A stretch of DNA of 64,000 bases, from the NCBI GenBank assembly GCA_017390585.1, contig JAFPBB010000008.1, forward strand, positions 1 to 64,000. The letters are read 5' to 3'. The notes under the pieces were generated by a model. It worked only from the letters and a program-made list of their open reading frames with translations, was not told the DNA's origin and did not search any database. Below are positions 61,243 through 64,000 of this stretch, in pieces. The translations under genes and the position numbers were made by a program. The stretch comes from Tidjanibacter sp. GTDB lineage: Bacteria; Bacteroidota; Bacteroidia; Bacteroidales; Rikenellaceae. Every line of letters starts with the position of its first letter. Within the stretch, counting starts at the first letter, position 1.

Positions 61243-63165
61243 CTAATAGACCTGAGGCTGTTCGAAGGAGGTCCAGTCACCCACAATCTGATACTGACCG
61301 CCACCGGCAGTCACACCCTCGAGCCTAAAGGCATAGTAGGGTTTCACACGCCCCTCGTCGCTGGCGTCGGCGGTGTCGTCGAAGCGCTTGATGCCGATGC
61401 GGCCACCGTCGAGTTTGAGGTCGTAGATGTTGGCATAGAGATCGGTCACGGAGCCTGTTGTGATGTCGTGGTAGACATAGTCGCCGCCAATCTCCGCAAG
61501 GCTCTCGGCCTGAATCTTCACGATCATGGAGGTGTACATGCCGTAGAAGTTGAGTGTGTGGCGGTTGCCTTGGTTTATAATCTCCACATAGAAGGTGGAA
61601 ATCTCGAGTTTGGGTAGGCCGGGTTCAACCTCCAGCCCCATAGGACCGTCGTAGGTGGCTTTGAGCAGATACTCTTTCTGGTCGCTGTGCGATTTCAGTT
61701 TCAGAGCGATGGTGATGGAGTAGTTGTCGGTGGGGTTGTCACTCTCCATATCGGTGCTTACCTGCACATAGCTGTCGAGGCCTGCAAGAACTGCGTAGGG
61801 AAGACCGTTGGCGTCCTGATAGAACGAGCTTGTGGACAACCAACTATTGCCCATAGCCATCTGTTGTGCTTCGCCGGCCGAAGCAAATGTGGGATAAAAA
61901 CCACTGCAGAGGAAATTTTGCTCCGGGTTGGAATAGATGTTCAAGTCGAGCATTGAGCCGTCGTCGGCCAAGAGCTGAATCTCATACCAGCCGGGGTTGC
62001 CTTCAATAGTATAAACAGCCTTTACCGATGTGAACTTGAGGTTGATTTCCGAGTTGTTGTCTCCACCTGTGGAGGTGCCTACGATGTTGATGTTGCCGTC
62101 GTAGTGGAGTGTAACGGTGTTGTTGTCCACGAGTGTAAATTCGCCATTCAGGCGCACCTTGCCCTCGCCATAGAGTTCTACGTTGAGCGAGCCGCTCGAT
62201 ACGGTGAGGGTGGCTCCATTGGCCACGAGAGTGATGGTGCCAAGGTCAATCTCACCTGCGGCGCCGTCGCCGATGGTATAGGTGGCGGTGGGGATTGCAC
62301 CGTTGGTGCCCGACTCGGTGAAGAGTTCAAAGGTGAAGTAGAGCATTCCAGCCTCATCGGAGAGTGCGAAAGAGTAGCTATCTCGAGATGTGAGACCTGT
62401 GAAGGTCACGTTGCAGTAGTCGGGAGTGGGGAGCTCCGAGGATGTGTAGGTGGGCTCCAGAGTGTACATCTCCACACACTCCGAGAGCACCTTCTCGCTA
62501 CCTTTCATCGCAGCCGCATAGACATAGTATTTGGTTGCGGCCTCGCGGTAGTCCATTGTCACAACTGCGGAGGTGTTGGCCTCGGCGATATTGGCGGCCT
62601 GCAACACAAAGTCGGCGTCGATGGTTACGTAGGGGAGTGTGAACTCATCCACAGCCACGTAGTGTACCTCATCGGCATTGGTGCTGGTGATGATGAAGGT
62701 GAGAGAGGTTTCGGTGGCATCCACGGCTTCCACGCTCACTGTGGGTTTATTCGATTCGGGTTTAGGGTCAGGCTCGGGCTCGGGCTCGGGCTCCTCTGTT
62801 GCGAGTGTGGCCATTTGTGTCTCGGCAAGTTCCGAAAGCACATCGCCATTAGCAGCCACAGCGTAGATATTATAGGTGGTTCCGGCCTCGAGTTCCTCTA
62901 CGGTAATCGAAGTGGTGCCCACAGCAGCATCGAAGCCATTGTTGAACACGCCCGCTGCGGTGTAGACATCTGTGGTGCAGAAATACCTGACTTTGTCGGC
63001 ATCCTTGCTGGTGATGGTAAAAGATAGGGTGGTCTCGGTAGCCTCACCAGCCTCAATGGATACGGTGGGCTTGGCCGCCTCCACTTCGGGTTCCTTGCAC
63101 GAGGATAAGTTCACTCCAATAGCGACGATGGCCATTACGGAGAGGATTCTGAAAAGATGTTTCAT
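61243..63165 (-). CDS. Lipoprotein with two fibronectin-III-like domains
   Basis: 640 residues. The lipobox NLSSC (Cys23) predicts a lipid anchor. Two homologous Fn3-like domains (~32-122 and ~140-235; both start KPTVS and contain ETxLxFxITS and TxYxxYAxAxxG) are separated by a Glu-Pro repeat linker (125-139, EPEPEPEPDPKPE). Residues ~240-640 are beta-rich, with repeated strands of lipocalin- or jelly-roll-like appearance, but no family is recognised. Probably surface-exposed and glycan-related; no catalytic motif seen. A TATATTTG box and a perfect inverted repeat are upstream. Confidence 0.8.
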   Translation of the reverse strand: MKHLFRILSVMAIVAIGVNLSSCKEPEVEAAKPTVSIEAGEATETTLSFTITSKDADKVRYFCTTDVYTAAGVFNNGFDAAVGTTSITVEELEAGTTYNIYAVAANGDVLSELAETQMATLATEEPEPEPEPDPKPESNKPTVSVEAVDATETSLTFIITSTNADEVHYVAVDEFTLPYVTIDADFVLQAANIAEANTSAVVTMDYREAATKYYVYAAAMKGSEKVLSECVEMYTLEPTYTSSELPTPDYCNVTFTGLTSRDSYSFALSDEAGMLYFTFELFTESGTNGAIPTATYTIGDGAAGEIDLGTITLVANGATLTVSSGSLNVELYGEGKVRLNGEFTLVDNNTVTLHYDGNINIVGTSTGGDNNSEINLKFTSVKAVYTIEGNPGWYEIQLLADDGSMLDLNIYSNPEQNFLCSGFYPTFASAGEAQQMAMGNSWLSTSSFYQDANGLPYAVLAGLDSYVQVSTDMESDNPTDNYSITIALKLKSHSDQKEYLLKATYDGPMGLEVEPGLPKLEISTFYVEIINQGNRHTLNFYGMYTSMIVKIQAESLAEIGGDYVYHDITTGSVTDLYANIYDLKLDGGRIGIKRFDDTADASDEGRVKPYYAFRLEGVTAGGGQYQIVGDWTSFEQPQVY

Positions 63166-63204
63166 AAATAATTTTATTTGGGTTGATATATGTCTTTACA
63201 TCCG

Positions 63205-63212
63205 CAAATATA
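63205..63212 (-). promoter_or_regulatory. -7 box upstream of the Fn3 lipoprotein
   Basis: The minus strand reads TATATTTG, 39 bases before the ATG at 63165. Confidence 0.55.
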
Positions 63213-63219
63213 CTCACTT

Positions 63220-63239
63220 TGTTACAAAACATTGTAACA
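63220..63239. promoter_or_regulatory. Inverted repeat upstream of the Fn3 lipoprotein
   Basis: TGTTACAA (63220-63227) and TTGTAACA (63232-63239) are perfect arms around four bases. They lie 8 bases upstream of the -7 box on the minus strand, where they would overlap the -33 region; operator-like. Confidence 0.5.
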
Positions 63240-63311
63240 TCCGGTGTAAAATAAACGGAGAGCCGCACAAAATTGTGCAGCTCTCCGCTCTATTTATCTC
63301 TGGCTAATCTC

Positions 63312-64000
63312 TTATTTGATGCCAATTTTTTTCTTGATGGTTTTGGGAAGGGCATCTTTGTGAACGATGATGTTCATAGTTTTGTAGCGAGCAAAAGCCT
63401 TCGAAGCATACCAGATACCTTTATATTTGCCGCTCTCACCCCACGAGTTCTTCACCATATAGTACTCGGTGCCATCCTGATCAACAGCCTTACCGTAGAT
63501 GAGCATACCGTGGTCGTCAGTGGTCTCCCAGTTGTCGTAGGCCTGCTGGCGCTGCTCCTGGGTGCACCAAATCTGGGGCTGGGGTTTGGTGGTGAGTTTC
63601 TTCTCGGCGGGCGAGAGTTTCAACCAGCGAGCCATATCCGAGCCGCTGAGCTCCTGTGCTTTCTCAACGTCGGGCATAACGGCAATACCGTCGCGGGTGA
63701 AGCCCTGCTCGCTTACGTCGCTACCCCAAGCGATGGTGTAGCCATTCTCGATTGCGTTGTCGAACACCTCCATAAGCTCGTCGATGGGGAGGTTGTAGCT
63801 CTGTGCCCAGCGCCAGTTGTCCTGAATCTCCAGAACGAACGACTCGTAGAAGGGGTGGTGGGTGTAGCTGGTGAGCGAAACATAGTCGTCGGCATTCAGG
63901 CCAAGCGACTCATAGAACGACTTGGGAGTGTACTCCTTGCCGTTGTACTCAAATTTCTCGGGGCGAACGCCAAGGTAGATGTCGTGAACAGCAGCGATGG
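63312..64000 (-). CDS. C1B-family cysteine aminopeptidase (bleomycin hydrolase-like), 5' part outside window
   Basis: About 229 C-terminal residues are visible; the frame stays open to the window edge (IAAVHDIYLGVRPEKF... at the edge), so the ATG near 63773 is internal. LTSYTHHPFYESFVLE, NGYTIAWGSDVSEQGF, the catalytic His in TDDHGML and Asn in VKNSWGESGKYKG match the PepC/bleomycin hydrolase family. The nucleophile Cys would lie outside the window. Whether it carries a signal peptide, as many Bacteroidales homologs do, cannot be seen. Confidence 0.88.
   Translation of the reverse strand, partial: IAAVHDIYLGVRPEKFEYNGKEYTPKSFYESLGLNADDYVSLTSYTHHPFYESFVLEIQDNWRWAQSYNLPIDELMEVFDNAIENGYTIAWGSDVSEQGFTRDGIAVMPDVEKAQELSGSDMARWLKLSPAEKKLTTKPQPQIWCTQEQRQQAYDNWETTDDHGMLIYGKAVDQDGTEYYMVKNSWGESGKYKGIWYASKAFARYKTMNIIVHKDALPKTIKKKIGIK

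Overview
The window looks like a chromosomal segment of a gut-type Bacteroidales bacterium, probably Rikenellaceae/Alistipes-like. That placement is an inference. The evidence is the repeated Bacteroidota promoter pattern (TTTG, 19-20 bases, TAnnTTTG), large surface lipoproteins with SPII signals, pyrophosphate-type phosphofructokinase and PPDK, the seven-gene V/A-type ATPase operon E-X-A-B-D-I-K, and Bacteroidota-typical families such as DUF4301, DUF4294 and PorT-like barrels. Most of the window is dense housekeeping sequence on both strands, with perfect inverted-repeat terminators between convergent genes.

Layout. 1-10.6 kb: a 5'-truncated and a complete beta-helix surface lipoprotein (paralogs), enclosing a thioesterase/tsaC pair, yebC, a 9-bp minisatellite, a DUF4294 gene and PPi-phosphofructokinase. 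10.6-19.7 kb: a 36-bp repeat, adk, thiL, an exported peptide deformylase, an HAD phosphatase, a GH26-like lipoprotein lacking both catalytic acids, ppdK and an AraC regulator. 19.7-29 kb: cinA, a divergent pyrD, pdxB, recQ, a 3'-5' exonuclease, rlmI, a barrel protein and a YeiH-type transporter. 29-31.5 kb: a BspA-like leucine-rich-repeat lipoprotein with the same N-terminal module and the same unusual leader (palindrome, G9 tract, terminator-like hairpin) as the beta-helix protein at 7.4 kb. 31.7-35.1 kb: tRNA-Val, then an operon of two ATP-grasp ligases and a carboxyethyl-amino-acid synthase-like dehydrogenase. 35.2-41.4 kb: FlK-like thioesterase, prmC, recX; on the other strand murB-tilS-holA-aminotransferase IV.

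41.5-46.2 kb is the most accessory-looking part. DUF4301 is followed by a lipoprotein whose C-terminal half is AT-rich and carries an HExxH zincin motif. One base later come two exported 249-residue paralogs with divergent bodies but nearly identical 54-residue tails, encoded by a 166-bp direct repeat. This resembles a polymorphic toxin with immunity-like partners, but no function is proven. 46.4-54 kb is the V-type ATPase operon. Its subunit B frame is broken by one missing base, and subunit K keeps the spacing of a Na+-binding site. 54-64 kb holds htpG, lysS, tpiA, sdaA, a GNAT acetyltransferase, a fibronectin-III-like lipoprotein and the 3' part of a C1B peptidase.

How genes may work together: pfp, tpiA and ppdK fit a pyrophosphate-linked glycolysis, and sdaA feeds pyruvate. 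The V-ATPase may couple ATP to a sodium gradient. The three module-sharing lipoproteins look like a switchable surface-protein family.
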